DNA from: Pseudomonas paracarnis
Lineage (GTDB): Bacteria > Pseudomonadota > Gammaproteobacteria > Pseudomonadales > Pseudomonadaceae
NCBI RefSeq assembly: GCF_904063055.1
Contig: NZ_CAJFCN010000010.1
Span: 1-64,000 of the forward strand
Direction: 5' to 3'
DNA length: 64,000 nt
Shown: one piece after another, positions 1 through 9,700 of the stretch
Layout: each line of letters opens with the position of its first letter
Numbering within the stretch: position 1 is the stretch's first letter
Position numbers and translations under genes: made by a program
Notes under the pieces: generated by a model
Databases searched by the model: none
What the model saw: only the letters and a program-made list of their open reading frames with translations
What the model was told of the DNA's origin: nothing

Positions 1-231
1 GCCAGATGCATTCTTTATCGGCGCTTGGGTGAAAGGAGGAGGGGCGAAATCTCCCACGGTCTGTACTGCGTCAACAGTCAGAATCGGGCTTTGTCCCTTC
101 TCCTCCCTTCAAGTCCTAGCATACAAGCGGGCTTGCCCGCGATAGCGCTGGCTCAGTCACAGTAGCGTTGACTGACACTCCGTCATCGCGGGCAAGCCCG
201 CTCCCACAGTGGTACGTGGTGTTGATGAAAA
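1..231. other. Intergenic stretch left of recJ
   Basis: No convincing gene is visible in the first 231 bases. Bases 34-45 (purine-rich, AAGGAGGAGGGG) and 97-111 (pyrimidine-rich, with CTCCTCC) are roughly complementary and could form a hairpin, but no clear U-run follows. A REP element occupies 126-208. Reading frames are open from the left edge, but they run through the REP and look non-coding. The stretch may hold the tail of a gene lying outside the window. Confidence 0.4.
126..208. repeat. REP inverted pair (REPIN-like)
   Basis: The core GGGCTTGCCCGCGAT is followed by a spacer and its inverse ATCGCGGGCAAGCCC, ending in CTCCCAC. The left arm lacks the usual outer GTGGGAG. It lies 24 bp beyond the recJ stop codon, a typical extragenic position for Pseudomonas REP doublets. 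Confidence 0.85.
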
Positions 232-1941
232 CTAGCGCGGTTCGATGTGCGCAATCATCAGTTGCACGGTTTCATTGCCACGAAATTCATTCACATCCAG
301 CTTGTAGGCCAATTCCACCCAACGCACCGTCGGGTTTGGCCACACTTCGCGGTCCACACCAAAGGCGATGCCATCGAGCTTCACCGACCCGCACTCGCTC
401 TTGAGCACCACTTTCAAATGCCGCTCGCCCACCACCCGCTGCTCCACCAACTGGAATACCCCGTGAAACAACGGCTCGGGAAAGTGCTGCCCCCACGGGC
501 CGGCATGGCGCAGGGCGCGGGCCAGTTCCAGGTGAAATTCTTCCACCGCCAGGGTGCCGTCTGAAAGCAGGCGGCCGGTGAGGTCTTCTTCGCGCAATTG
601 CCGACGCACTTCGGCATCGAAGGCTTGCGCAAACAACGGGAAATTGGCCTCGGGCAAGGTCAGCCCCGCCGCCATGGCGTGGCCGCCGTACTTGGTGATC
701 AGGTTGGGGTGCTGGCTGGCGACGACCGCCAGCGCATCGCGGATATGAAAGCCTTGCACCGAGCGTCCAGAGCCCTTGAGCAGGCCATCACCGGCATCGG
801 CGAAGGCGATGGTCGGGCGGAAATAACGCTCCTTCATGCGTGACGCGAGGATCCCGATCACCCCTTGGTGCCACTCCGGGTCAAACAGGCACAGACCGTA
901 CGGCATCGACTCCACCGGCAGGTCCTTGAGCTGGGCCAGGGCCTCGCGTTGCATGCCTTGCTCGATGGATTTACGGTCCTGGTTCATGCCGTCCAGTTGC
1001 GCGGCCATTTCCCGTGCGGCGGCGAAGTCCGTGGTAAGCAAGCATTCAATGCCCAGGCTCATGTCATCCAGGCGTCCGGCCGCGTTCAGACGCGGGCCGA
1101 GGATGAAACCCAGGTCGGTGGAGGTGATACGCGCATGATCACGCTTGGCCACTTCCAGGATCGCCTTGATCCCCGGCCGCGCCCGACCGGCCCGAATACG
1201 CTCCAGCCCCTGGTGCACGAGGATGCGGTTGTTGGCGTCCAGCGGCACCACGTCAGCGACGCTGCCCAGGGCCACCAGATCAAGCAGTTCACCGATGTTC
1301 GGCTGGGGCTTGTTGTCATACCAACCCAGGCTGCGCAACCGTGCACGCAGGGCCATCAATACATAGAAGATCACGCCGACGCCGGCCAGGGCCTTGCTGG
1401 GAAATGTGCAGCCCGGCTGGTTAGGATTGACGATGGCGTCAGCGGCCGGCAGTTCATCGCCGGGCAAGTGGTGGTCGGTCACCAGCACCTGCAACCCCGC
1501 CGCTTTCGCCGCCGCCACGCCTTCGACGCTGGAGATACCGTTGTCCACCGTGATCAGCAACTGCGGCTCGCGCTCCAGCGCCACCGCGACGATTTCCGGG
1601 GTCAGGCCGTAGCCGTATTCGAAGCGGTTGGGCACCAGGTAATCGACATGGGCCGCGCCAAGCAAACGCAGGCCCAGGGTGCCCACGGTACTCGCCGTGG
1701 CGCCATCGGCGTCGAAGTCACCGACGATCAGGATGCGCTGGCGTTGCTCCAGGGCCGTCACCAGCAAGTCCACCGCCGCATCGATGCCCTTGAGCTGCTG
1801 ATAGGGAATCAACCGCGCCAGGCTCTTGTCCAGCTCGGCCTCCGACTGCACCCCGCGTGCGGCGTAAAGGCGGGTCAACAGCGGCGGCAGTTCACCGAGA
1901 AAAGGCAGGACGGCGGGCAATGGGCGGGGATCGATACGCAT
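232..1941 (-). CDS. recJ: Single-stranded-DNA-specific exonuclease RecJ
   Basis: RecJ is a 5'-3' ssDNA exonuclease that works in the RecF recombination pathway, mismatch repair and base-excision repair in the cytoplasm. The 569-residue length is normal for the family. DHH-superfamily motifs are visible: VGDFDADGATAS near residue 95 (motif I), VTVDNG near 130 and VTDHHLPGDELPAADAIVNP near 155 (the DHH signature). The DHHA1-like part has GGHAMAAGLTL near residue 420. The ATG start gives the family N-terminus MRIDPRPLP. The gene is monocistronic here, with REP elements on both sides. Nothing is broken or missing. Confidence 0.97.
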   Translation of the reverse strand: MRIDPRPLPAVLPFLGELPPLLTRLYAARGVQSEAELDKSLARLIPYQQLKGIDAAVDLLVTALEQRQRILIVGDFDADGATASTVGTLGLRLLGAAHVDYLVPNRFEYGYGLTPEIVAVALEREPQLLITVDNGISSVEGVAAAKAAGLQVLVTDHHLPGDELPAADAIVNPNQPGCTFPSKALAGVGVIFYVLMALRARLRSLGWYDNKPQPNIGELLDLVALGSVADVVPLDANNRILVHQGLERIRAGRARPGIKAILEVAKRDHARITSTDLGFILGPRLNAAGRLDDMSLGIECLLTTDFAAAREMAAQLDGMNQDRKSIEQGMQREALAQLKDLPVESMPYGLCLFDPEWHQGVIGILASRMKERYFRPTIAFADAGDGLLKGSGRSVQGFHIRDALAVVASQHPNLITKYGGHAMAAGLTLPEANFPLFAQAFDAEVRRQLREEDLTGRLLSDGTLAVEEFHLELARALRHAGPWGQHFPEPLFHGVFQLVEQRVVGERHLKVVLKSECGSVKLDGIAFGVDREVWPNPTVRWVELAYKLDVNEFRGNETVQLMIAHIEPR

Positions 1942-2008
1942 GGGGTGACGGGAGCTTCTCTTCTAATACATCGGTTAAACACAGAAAGTGAACGCAGCAG
2001 AGATCAAG

Positions 2009-2095
2009 TGTGGGCGCTGGCTTGCCTGCGATGCATACGACTCGGTACATCAGACACACCGAGTGGATGCCCTCGCAGGCAAGCCAGCTCCCACC
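2009..2095. repeat. REP inverted pair
   Basis: Two arms carry the core GGCTTGCCTGCGAT and its inverse CGCAGGCAAGCC. They are separated by an imperfect spacer hairpin (ACTCGGT/ACCGAGT). The element fills most of the recJ-yaeQ gap. Confidence 0.85.
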
Positions 2096-2098
2096 TTT

Positions 2099-2641
2099 TC
2101 AACCGCGCTCGCCGACCAGCCATTGCAGTTGCACTTCATGCTGGCCACGGTCATCGGTCACAAAGATCGTGCCTTCGCTGATCATCACGTCCCACTTGAT
2201 CACCCGCGGCATGTCCTTGGCCAGGGTCTCCAAGACTTCCTGGGGCACGGCAGCGATGTGCACGTTTTTCAGGTTGTTGGCCACCGGCACCACCTTGCCT
2301 TCCCACACGCGCAGGCTGCCATAGGCCAGCAGGCTGGTGCGTTCGGTGCGGCGCGAGCACCAGGTCAGGCGGTCGGCATCTGGCTGGCCGACTTCGATCC
2401 AGTGCAAAACCCGATCATCCAGGCTCTTTTCCCACAGGGCCGGTTCGTCCACATCCGACAGGCCACGCCCGAACGCCAATTGCTCGTTGTACCAGAGGGC
2501 GTAGGCCAGCAGGCGCACGGTCATGCGCTCTTCGGTTTCCGAAGGGTGGCGGGCGATGGTCTGTTTGACGCTCTCGTACACCGAGCGGTCGAGGTCGGTG
2601 AGGTTGAGTTCGAATTTGTAGGTCGTGGACGGCTGGGCCAT
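2099..2641 (-). CDS. yaeQ: YaeQ family protein
   Basis: This is a 180-residue YaeQ-family protein beginning MAQPSTTYKFELNLTDLDRS, a very typical family N-terminus. YaeQ proteins have a PD-(D/E)XK nuclease-like fold. The E. coli and Salmonella members were first linked genetically to RfaH suppression, a link later questioned, so the true role is unresolved. Full length with an ATG start. It sits upstream of recJ on the same strand, as in other Pseudomonas. The stop codon lies 4 bp from a REP element, so a read-through operon with recJ is unlikely to be tight. Confidence 0.93.
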   Translation of the reverse strand: MAQPSTTYKFELNLTDLDRSVYESVKQTIARHPSETEERMTVRLLAYALWYNEQLAFGRGLSDVDEPALWEKSLDDRVLHWIEVGQPDADRLTWCSRRTERTSLLAYGSLRVWEGKVVPVANNLKNVHIAAVPQEVLETLAKDMPRVIKWDVMISEGTIFVTDDRGQHEVQLQWLVGERG

Positions 2642-2778
2642 GAACGGGCTTCTAAAGACAAGGAAAGGCGGCCAGTCTAACCGATGGCGAGGGCATTGAA
2701 CGAATACTGCGCTGCATCCGCGCGGCTCGCCTATGTTAAAAAGCAGGACATCATCGTCCCGCGCTCGTAAGGATCCCC

Positions 2779-3978
2779 ATGTCGCTCACTGCCAAACCAC
2801 TTGCCGGCCTGAAAGTCATCGAACTGGGCACCCTGATCGCCGGCCCGTTTGCCTCACGCATTTGCGCTGAATTCGGCGCCGAGGTGATCAAGGTCGAATC
2901 CCCGGACGGCGGCGACCCGCTGCGCAAATGGCGCAAGCTGTATGAAGGTACTTCGCTGTGGTGGTTCGTGCAGGCGCGCAACAAGCAGTCGCTGACGCTC
3001 AACCTCAAGCACCCTGAGGGGCTGGCGATCCTCAAGCAACTGTTGGCCGACGCCGACATCCTGATCGAAAACTTCCGCCCAGGCGTGCTGGAGAAACTCG
3101 GCCTGAGCTGGGAAACCCTGCACGCCCTCAACCCCAAGTTGGTGATGGTGCGCCTCTCGGGCTTCGGCCAGACGGGCCCGATGAAGGACCAGCCGGGGTT
3201 TGGCGCGGTGGGCGAGTCCATGGGCGGCTTGCGCTATATCACCGGCTTCGAGGACCGCCCGCCCGTGCGCACCGGTATCTCCATCGGCGACTCGATTGCC
3301 GCGTTGTGGGCAGTGATCGGCGCGCTGATGGCGCTGCGTCACCGCGAAGTCAACGGCGGCCTGGGCCAAGTGGTGGATGTGGCGCTGTATGAAGCCATCT
3401 TCGCCATGATGGAAAGCATGATCCCCGAGTTCGATGTGTTCGGGTTTATCCGTGAGCGCACCGGCAACATCATGCCCGGCATCACCCCGTCCTCGATCCA
3501 CACCACCGCAGACGGCAAGCATGTGCAGATCGGCGCCAATGGCGATGCAATCTTCAAGCGCTTCATGCGGGTGATCGGCCGTGACGATTTGGCGAACGAC
3601 CCTGCACTGGCCAGCAATGACGGGCGTGACGCTCACCGCGATGAGCTGTACGGCGTGATTGATCGCTGGGTCAATTCGCTATCGCTCGACCAGGTGATTG
3701 AGCATCTGAACAAAGCCGAGGTGCCCGCCAGCCGCATCTACAGCGCCGAAGACATGCTGGGCGACCCGCAATTCCTGGCCCGGGAAATGTTCCTCAAGGC
3801 GCAGTTGCCGGGCGGCAAGGACTTCAAGATGCCCGGCATCGTGCCCAAGCTCTCGGACACACCGGGCAGTTGCGAATGGGTGGGGCCGCAACTGGGTGAA
3901 CACAACAGCCTGGTGCTCAATGCCTTGGGCTACGACGCGGCGGCTATCACTCGCCTGCGCGAGGATGGCGCGATCTGA
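2779..3978 (+). CDS. CaiB/BaiF family CoA-transferase
   Basis: A 399-residue class III CoA-transferase (formyl-CoA/carnitine CoA-transferase family). These enzymes move CoA between carboxylic acids through an aspartyl-CoA thioester. Family motifs are clear: KPLAGLKVIELGTLIAGPFA near residue 8, AEFGAEVIKVESPDGGDPLR near 30, then SLTLNLKHPEG and DILIENFRPGVLEKLGL. The catalytic Asp is probably the one in the GISIGDSIAALWAVIG segment near residue 172. An AAGGA Shine-Dalgarno precedes the ATG. No acyl-CoA ligase or dehydrogenase is adjacent, so the substrate cannot be deduced. Confidence 0.92.
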   Translation: MSLTAKPLAGLKVIELGTLIAGPFASRICAEFGAEVIKVESPDGGDPLRKWRKLYEGTSLWWFVQARNKQSLTLNLKHPEGLAILKQLLADADILIENFRPGVLEKLGLSWETLHALNPKLVMVRLSGFGQTGPMKDQPGFGAVGESMGGLRYITGFEDRPPVRTGISIGDSIAALWAVIGALMALRHREVNGGLGQVVDVALYEAIFAMMESMIPEFDVFGFIRERTGNIMPGITPSSIHTTADGKHVQIGANGDAIFKRFMRVIGRDDLANDPALASNDGRDAHRDELYGVIDRWVNSLSLDQVIEHLNKAEVPASRIYSAEDMLGDPQFLAREMFLKAQLPGGKDFKMPGIVPKLSDTPGSCEWVGPQLGEHNSLVLNALGYDAAAITRLREDGAI

Positions 3979-3997
3979 CAAATCCCAGGCAAAAAGA

Positions 3998-4029
3998 AAC
4001 CCCGAGCAGTGGGGAGACAACTCGGGGTT
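3998..4029 (-). terminator. Rho-independent terminator (leftward)
   Basis: A 9-bp perfect stem AACCCCGAG/CTCGGGGTT surrounds a 14-nt loop. Read leftward, a T-rich tail (TTTCTTTTTG) follows. It lies downstream of the leftward DUF3509 gene. It may also act on the rightward CoA-transferase transcript, although that side has only a weak tail. Confidence 0.75.
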
Positions 4030-4150
4030 AAACGTGGTCTACAAAAAGACCCGCACAGCAAGCGACAAACACCGGAGCACAATGCCTGCTCTTGCTGTTA
4101 CAAACTCTGACTGACCACCTTGTAGGAAGGTTCCGAAGAAAAATAATGTT

Positions 4151-4435
4151 TCATGCCAGTGCGCCGCCACGGGTTTGGGAGGCGTTGCGCAAGGCAGCGA
4201 TGACTGAAGGTTCCAGGCGCCCTTCGGCGATTTTCAGGTCGCGGAGCAGGCAATCCACCACATCCACCAGCGCGCGCTTGTCGCTCAATTGCGCACGATC
4301 GACTTCACGTTCAACCACGATGGCGCCACCGGGGTTCTTCACGGTTACCAGGCAGTCGTCGCGCATACCGGCAGAGGTCAGCGTAACCTGATAAGGGCTC
4401 AGTGCTTGGCTGAGCAATAGGTTGATACTTTCCAT
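4151..4435 (-). CDS. DUF3509 family protein
   Basis: A small 94-residue protein beginning MESINLLLSQALSPYQVTLT. It matches the DUF3509 family that is abundant in Pseudomonas and has no known function. It has no signal peptide or membrane segment and looks cytoplasmic. I chose the ATG at 4435 because family members start at this MES. An in-frame GTG four codons upstream is possible. It is transcribed divergently from the response regulator gene on the right. Confidence 0.8.
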   Translation of the reverse strand: MESINLLLSQALSPYQVTLTSAGMRDDCLVTVKNPGGAIVVEREVDRAQLSDKRALVDVVDCLLRDLKIAEGRLEPSVIAALRNASQTRGGALA

Positions 4436-4642
4436 CTCGATCACCACTCAATCATTCGAAAAAGGTTCGAAAAACAAAAATGTCACGAAGAGGCTGACAT
4501 TCAAGTGACCCGTGCTCAAAGCAGAAAGTTCTACCTTTTGTGTAATCCACTGCTTGAGGAAAACGAGCATGCACGGAAAAGATGACAGAGAAAAAACAAC
4601 GGCGCACAGGCTAGAATCCCTGGATTGTCCCGGGAGCCTGCC

Positions 4643-5305
4643 TTGAGAGCTGCGTCTGAACCGCCCTTGCGTATCGTGATTGCCGACGATCACCCGATTT
4701 TCCTGATTGGCCTGCGCGCCGTGCTCGAGCGTGACACGCACATCAGCATCGTCGGCGAGGCCAATTCCCCCCAGGCCCTCAGTGCGTTGTTGCAACACTG
4801 TGCCTGCGATGTGGTGGTGACCGACTTCATGATGCCCGTCGAGCCCCAAGCCGACGGGTTGCGCTTGATCGAGCAACTGCGCCGGCACTATCCGCACCTG
4901 CCCATTGTGGTGGTGACCATGCTCAACAATGCCGGGTTGTTTCATTCCATCCTGGCGTTGGGCGTGATGGGCTTGCTGAGCAAGGCCAGCCTGGCCGATG
5001 AGCTGCCCCAGGCGATCCGCCAGGTTCGCCAGCAACGTACCTATGTGGCCCAGACCATCCGCCAGGCGCTGAGCCTGGCCGGGGAAGTCGGCGCTGATCG
5101 CCTGCACTCCCAGGAGCACCTGTCACCCCGGGAACTGGAGGTGATTCGCCTGTTGGCCAGTGGCATGACGGTGGGCGAGATCGCCGCGCACCTGCACCGC
5201 AGCAAGCAGACCGTCAGCGCGCAAAAAGTCAGCGCCATGCGCAAGCTGGGGCTGGTCAACGATGCCGCCCTGTTTATTTACGTGCAGGAACACGGGCTGG
5301 CCTAG
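4643..5305 (+). CDS. rocA1: LuxR/NarL-type response regulator (RocA1-like)
   Basis: A 220-residue two-component response regulator. The receiver domain (residues 9-130) has the acidic pair D15-D16 and phosphoacceptor D61 in VVTDFMMP. A LuxR-type helix-turn-helix follows at about residues 150-205 (LSPRELEVIRLLASGMTVGEIA). I chose the TTG at 4643 because GGGAG stands 7 bases upstream. The in-frame TTG at 4625 has no ribosome site. Next to a REC-EAL protein and a BvgS-like hybrid kinase, this layout matches the RocS1-RocR-RocA1 (Sad) locus of P. aeruginosa, which controls biofilm and fimbrial genes. The orthology is inferred. The 3' end overlaps the convergent EAL gene by 32 bp. Confidence 0.88.
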   Translation: MRAASEPPLRIVIADDHPIFLIGLRAVLERDTHISIVGEANSPQALSALLQHCACDVVVTDFMMPVEPQADGLRLIEQLRRHYPHLPIVVVTMLNNAGLFHSILALGVMGLLSKASLADELPQAIRQVRQQRTYVAQTIRQALSLAGEVGADRLHSQEHLSPRELEVIRLLASGMTVGEIAAHLHRSKQTVSAQKVSAMRKLGLVNDAALFIYVQEHGLA

Positions 5306-6518
5306 CCTGGAACGCGATCCATTGCTTGAGCGTCTCGGCCTCCATCGGCCGGGCGATAAAGCAACCTTGCAGCCACGCCGCGCCCAGTTCGCCCACGGCG
5401 TGATAATCGGCGGCGGTTTCCACGCCGGTGACCACCACGGCGACATCCAGGCGCGCCGCCATGCTCATGGCGCCCGCCACCACAGCGGCCTTGCGATCAT
5501 CATTGGCCATCCCACAGGCAAACGCCGGGGGAATTTTCAGCTCGGTAAAAGGCAGTTCCAGCAAATGCTGCAGGCTGGTGCCGCCCATGCCGAAGTCGCC
5601 GATGGACAACTGGCAACCCAACATGCGCAAGCGCAGCAACCCAGTGACATGGGCGCTGTCGGTTTTCAGCGTCGAGGTTTCCACCAACTCCAGGGTCAGG
5701 CTATGGGCGGGCACACCATGAAGTTGCAGCAAACCTTGCAGCACCTGGGGGAAGTGCTCGCGCTCCAGCATACGCCCGGGAATGTTCACAGCTACCGGCA
5801 GCACTCGGCCGCTTTCGCCCATCACCTGGTTCGCCAGGCCAAGCGCCTGCTCCAGCACATGCCAGGTAAACGCCTCTTCCATGCCGGCAAACTCCAGCAC
5901 TGGCAGGAACTCGTCAGGCAGCAATAGCTCACCGTCCTGCAACTGCCAACGCGCCAGCGCCTCCACCCCTTGCAACACACCGGCCTGACTGACGATGGGC
6001 TGGTACCAGACCCTGCCACAAGCTGCGATAGTCGCCTGGCTGACATCCGCCGAGGGCGGCAGTTGTTCCTGCTCGCTCAAGCTCAGCAGTTGACGGACGC
6101 GCTCCCAGGACAGCACCGCTGGCCCTGGACGCAAGTGCTCCTGACAATCGCTCAATACTTGCCCGATCAGCTTGGCCGAGGCCGGCTTGGGCAAGCACGC
6201 CAAGACCTTGAGCCCCAATTGGCGGGCCATGTTCGCCACGCCTTCCAGCACGTCGGGCTCGGCGTTGCTGAGCAGGATCAACACCTGGGCCAGGCGGCGT
6301 TCCGCCAACTCACGGATCAACGCCAGGCCATCGCCCTGCTCCAGGTACAGATCGCAGATGGCGATATCCACCGGGCCTTTGCTGTCCAGGGACTGGCGGG
6401 CAATTTCGACCGTTTCCGCGGCCCGCACATTGAACACACCGTTGGCATTGAGCATCTGGTGCAGGGCCATCAGTTGAAACGGGTTGTCTTCGAGGATCAG
6501 GACGTTGAGGGATCGCAT
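5274..6518 (-). CDS. rocR: REC-EAL response regulator (RocR-like), degenerate EAL
   Basis: A 414-residue protein with an N-terminal receiver domain (D11 acidic pocket, phosphoacceptor D56 in AICDLYLEQGDG, K111) and a C-terminal EAL domain (about 165-400). RocR of P. aeruginosa is a c-di-GMP phosphodiesterase that antagonises the Roc pathway. The domain retains E186-A187-L188, the Asn in VAVNIPGRML, the Glu in LELVETS, K328 and Q384. However, the usual DDFG is GDFG (G307). The general-base Glu of the AEGVET motif is Thr (T364, VTGVET). LKID is LKIP (P330). Phosphodiesterase activity is therefore doubtful, and the protein may instead sense c-di-GMP or bind a partner. ATG start. Confidence 0.9.
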   Translation of the reverse strand: MRSLNVLILEDNPFQLMALHQMLNANGVFNVRAAETVEIARQSLDSKGPVDIAICDLYLEQGDGLALIRELAERRLAQVLILLSNAEPDVLEGVANMARQLGLKVLACLPKPASAKLIGQVLSDCQEHLRPGPAVLSWERVRQLLSLSEQEQLPPSADVSQATIAACGRVWYQPIVSQAGVLQGVEALARWQLQDGELLLPDEFLPVLEFAGMEEAFTWHVLEQALGLANQVMGESGRVLPVAVNIPGRMLEREHFPQVLQGLLQLHGVPAHSLTLELVETSTLKTDSAHVTGLLRLRMLGCQLSIGDFGMGGTSLQHLLELPFTELKIPPAFACGMANDDRKAAVVAGAMSMAARLDVAVVVTGVETAADYHAVGELGAAWLQGCFIARPMEAETLKQWIAFQARPARVPARK

Positions 6519-6571
6519 GGGTAAGGGTGTCGGTACAGAGAAAGACCTGCACAGTAGCCATACGCTGCGCC

Positions 6572-6593
6572 GTGTCCCATAGGACGTGTCCTA
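6572..6593. promoter_or_regulatory. Candidate operator upstream of rocR
   Basis: Three GGAC/GTCC half-sites sit head to head about 54-75 bp upstream of the rocR start. The cluster contains the palindrome TAGGACGTGTCCTA (6580-6593) next to GTGTCCC (6572-6578). Such clustered symmetric half-sites suit a dimeric response regulator. Binding by the neighbouring LuxR-type regulator is inference only. Confidence 0.45.
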
Positions 6594-6650
6594 AAAGCTT
6601 CTTTAAATGTGGGAGGGGCAAGCCTTGTCGGTCAAGCGCAGACCTCCTGT

Positions 6651-6736
6651 GGGAGCTGGCTTGCCTGCGAAGGCGGTGTGTCAGTCGCTACATCTGTTAC
6701 TGCACTACCGCTATCGCCGGCAAGCCAGCTCCCACA
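6651..6736. repeat. REP inverted pair
   Basis: Arms with GGCTTGCCTGCGA and GCCGGCAAGCCAGC plus flanking GTGGGAG/CTCCCAC enclose a variable spacer. It lies between rocR and the sensor kinase gene. A lone degenerate half (GTGGGAGGGGCAAGCC) occurs at 6611-6626. Confidence 0.82.
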
Positions 6737-6794
6737 TTTGATCTTCGTTGCCTTGAGCATTGCGTTCGCTTGGCTGATCGGCATACGGGCTGGG

Positions 6795-9700
6795 TTACGC
6801 ATCCAGATAAGGTTGCAGGTCGCGACGAAACGCCTTGAGCACCTCGGACAAGCGCAACCAGGGTTCTTCAAGCTCGGCGCCGCGCTGTTCACGGGCGCAT
6901 TGCTCAAGGGCGACACAGGCCTTGGCCAGTGGCAGTGCGTCCACCAGCGAGCAAATGCCCTTGAGCCGGTGCAGCGATGCATTCAAGCGTGCCACGTCGC
7001 GCTCGGCCAGGGCACCCGCCAACACCTCGTGTTCGTGGTCCAGGCTCTTGGCCAGTTCCTGCAACATGCTTTGCAGCACCGGGCCATCGGCCTGGGTCAT
7101 GGTGCGCAGGGCCTCGATATCGAACGAACGCTGGGGTGCCAGGCGTGCCAGCACTTGGGTCCAGTGTTCCAAGGTCACCGGCTTGACCAGCAGTTCATCC
7201 ATACCGGCGTCCTCGCAGCGGCGTTGTTCATCTTTCATGGCGTTCGCGGTGCAACCCACCAGCGCGCTACGAGGCCGTTGCTCCTCGGCTTCGAGGCGCC
7301 GTATCGTCGCACTCAAGGCATAACCGGACATGCCGGGCATCTGGCAATCGGTGACCAACACGTCAAAACGCTGCTCACGCCAGCGTTGCAACGCGGCCTC
7401 GGCCGACTCCAGGGCGACCACTTGATGACCGAGGAACTGCAACTGCTGCGCCAGCACCAGGCGGTTGGCCGCCAAATCATCCACCACCAGTATCGACAGG
7501 CTGCGCCCCGTCGGTAACAACGTCGCGGTGGGCGTTGCCGGCACATCATCGGTGCTGACCCGGTCCAGGCGCAGGTCAATGCACACCACCGTCCCCTCGC
7601 CCACCACGCTATCGAGGTGAATGCTGCCGCCCATCAATTCCACCAGTTGCTTGCAGATACTCAGGCCCAGCCCGGTGCCACCGTGTTGCGCAGCGGTCAA
7701 GGCGCTCACCTGAGTAAAAGGCTTGAACACCCGCGGCTGTTGCTCGGCGCTGATGCCCGGGCCACTGTCCTTGACGCACAGGTGCAGGTATTCGCTATCG
7801 GTCTCATCCCGTTGGCAAGTCACGCTGAGGTGAACCCCGCCCCGCTCGGTAAATTTGAGCGCATTGCCCAACAGGTTGTGCATCACCTGGCGTAACCGCA
7901 GCGGGTCGAACCAGTAATAACCCTGAGCAGCCGGATCAAACGCCAGGGTCAGGTGCAGGCCCTTCTTTTGCGCTGTGGCTTCGAACAGGCTCTGAATGCC
8001 CTCGAAAAAACGCTTCAACTCGGTGGTCTGTGGCGCCAGTTGCAGGTGGCCGGCCTCGATCTTGGCCAAGTCCAGGCTGTCGCCCATCAGCGCAATCAGC
8101 TCGCGCGCCGAACGATGGGCCACCTGCAGCGCCTCGGAAACCGGCTGGCCGCTTGCCAGGCAACGCTCTTGCTCCAGTTCGAGCAAGCCAATGATGGCAG
8201 TCATGGGAGTGCGAATCTCGTGGCTCAAGGCCGAGAGAAATGCACTTTTGGCGTAGTTCGCTTCGTCGGCGGCCTGGCGTGCGTCCATCAACTGGCGCTC
8301 CAGGTCTTTGCGTTCGTTGATATCGATCCAACCGCCCAACAACCCCTGCAGGCGGCCCTGGGCGTCAAAAAAAGGCACGGTCCACTGGTAGACGTGATAA
8401 CTGCCGCCGTTGAGTTCCAATTGCCGGTCGACAAACAACGGCTGCTGCGTGGCCAATTGCTCCATGTGGCCTTCGTGCAGGCGTGCCGCTGTGGCGTCGG
8501 GCACGACCTTGCTCTCCATCAGCGTCAGGCCCTGGATCAGCTCCAGCCGGGTCGCCAATTGCTGTTCATAACTTTTATTGCAGGTCACCAGGCGCCCGTC
8601 CAGGTCGCGGACGAACAGCGGGTTGGGCATGCCGTCGAGCAGTGCGCGCTTGAACGCCAACTGGTCGTTGAGCCGTTGCTCGGCCTCCAGCCGTTGGCGA
8701 ATCTGGCGCTTGAGCCGGCTGTTCCACACCAGCGACACCAACACAAACAGAAGCGCCGTGGCCACCGTCCAATAGGCCCATGGCGGTACGCGTTGCCAGG
8801 CCGGCAGCGGAATCGCCACGGCACCGATCCAACGCAGGCGCAACGCACTCAGCTCAGCCACCGGCAACGCCTCCAGGGCCTTGTTCAGAATGCTCAGCAG
8901 CTCAGGTTGGTCCTTGCGCACCGACAGGCAGTTGGACGACCACTTGCCATCGACACTGCGTCCGATACGCAGACCATCTTCCGGGTAACTCTGCACTTCC
9001 ACTTCAGTTTGAATGGTAGCGGCCGCCTCGCCCCGTCGTACCAGCTCACGGGCCTGGTTGTAATTGTCTACCAGGCGCAAGGTGATGTTCGGATGCGCAT
9101 GGCGAATCTGGCTCTCCAAGACGTGGCGCGCCGGCAATGCCAGCACCTTGCCGTCCAACTGGTTCAAGCCCGTCAGGGGCGAGGCATCGGCACGTTCGAT
9201 AAACACCCAGCCGGACCCGCCAAAACCATGACTGAAGTTGAGCAACGCACTGCGCTCCTGATTCACAGCCAGGGTCGTGTTCATCTGTGCCCGGCCGGTT
9301 TCCAGCCATTCCAGGGTTTGCGCAGTAGAACCCACCTCTTCATAGACGAACTGCAAACCGGTCATGCGCGAGATGCGATTCAACAGGTCGACATTCAGGC
9401 CAACCCACTGGCCGTCCTTGTCCCTGAAAATGTAAGGCGACATCTGCTGGGCCACCACCACGACATGGGGATGCTCACGCACCCAGGCCTGCTCCGACGC
9501 CGACAACGCAACGCGCTCACCACTGATACCGACGCCGAGCCCGGTGGTCCAGCGCGCGAGAATTTCGCGCTGCACCGACTCGTCGAGGCTTGCCAGCGCG
9601 CGATTCATCATGGCCCCCAGCAACGGATCTGCCTGGCGGGTGGCGAAGGCAAAACCGATGGGCGCCAGCCGGCTCTGCTCCTTGATCTGCAACCCCAGGT

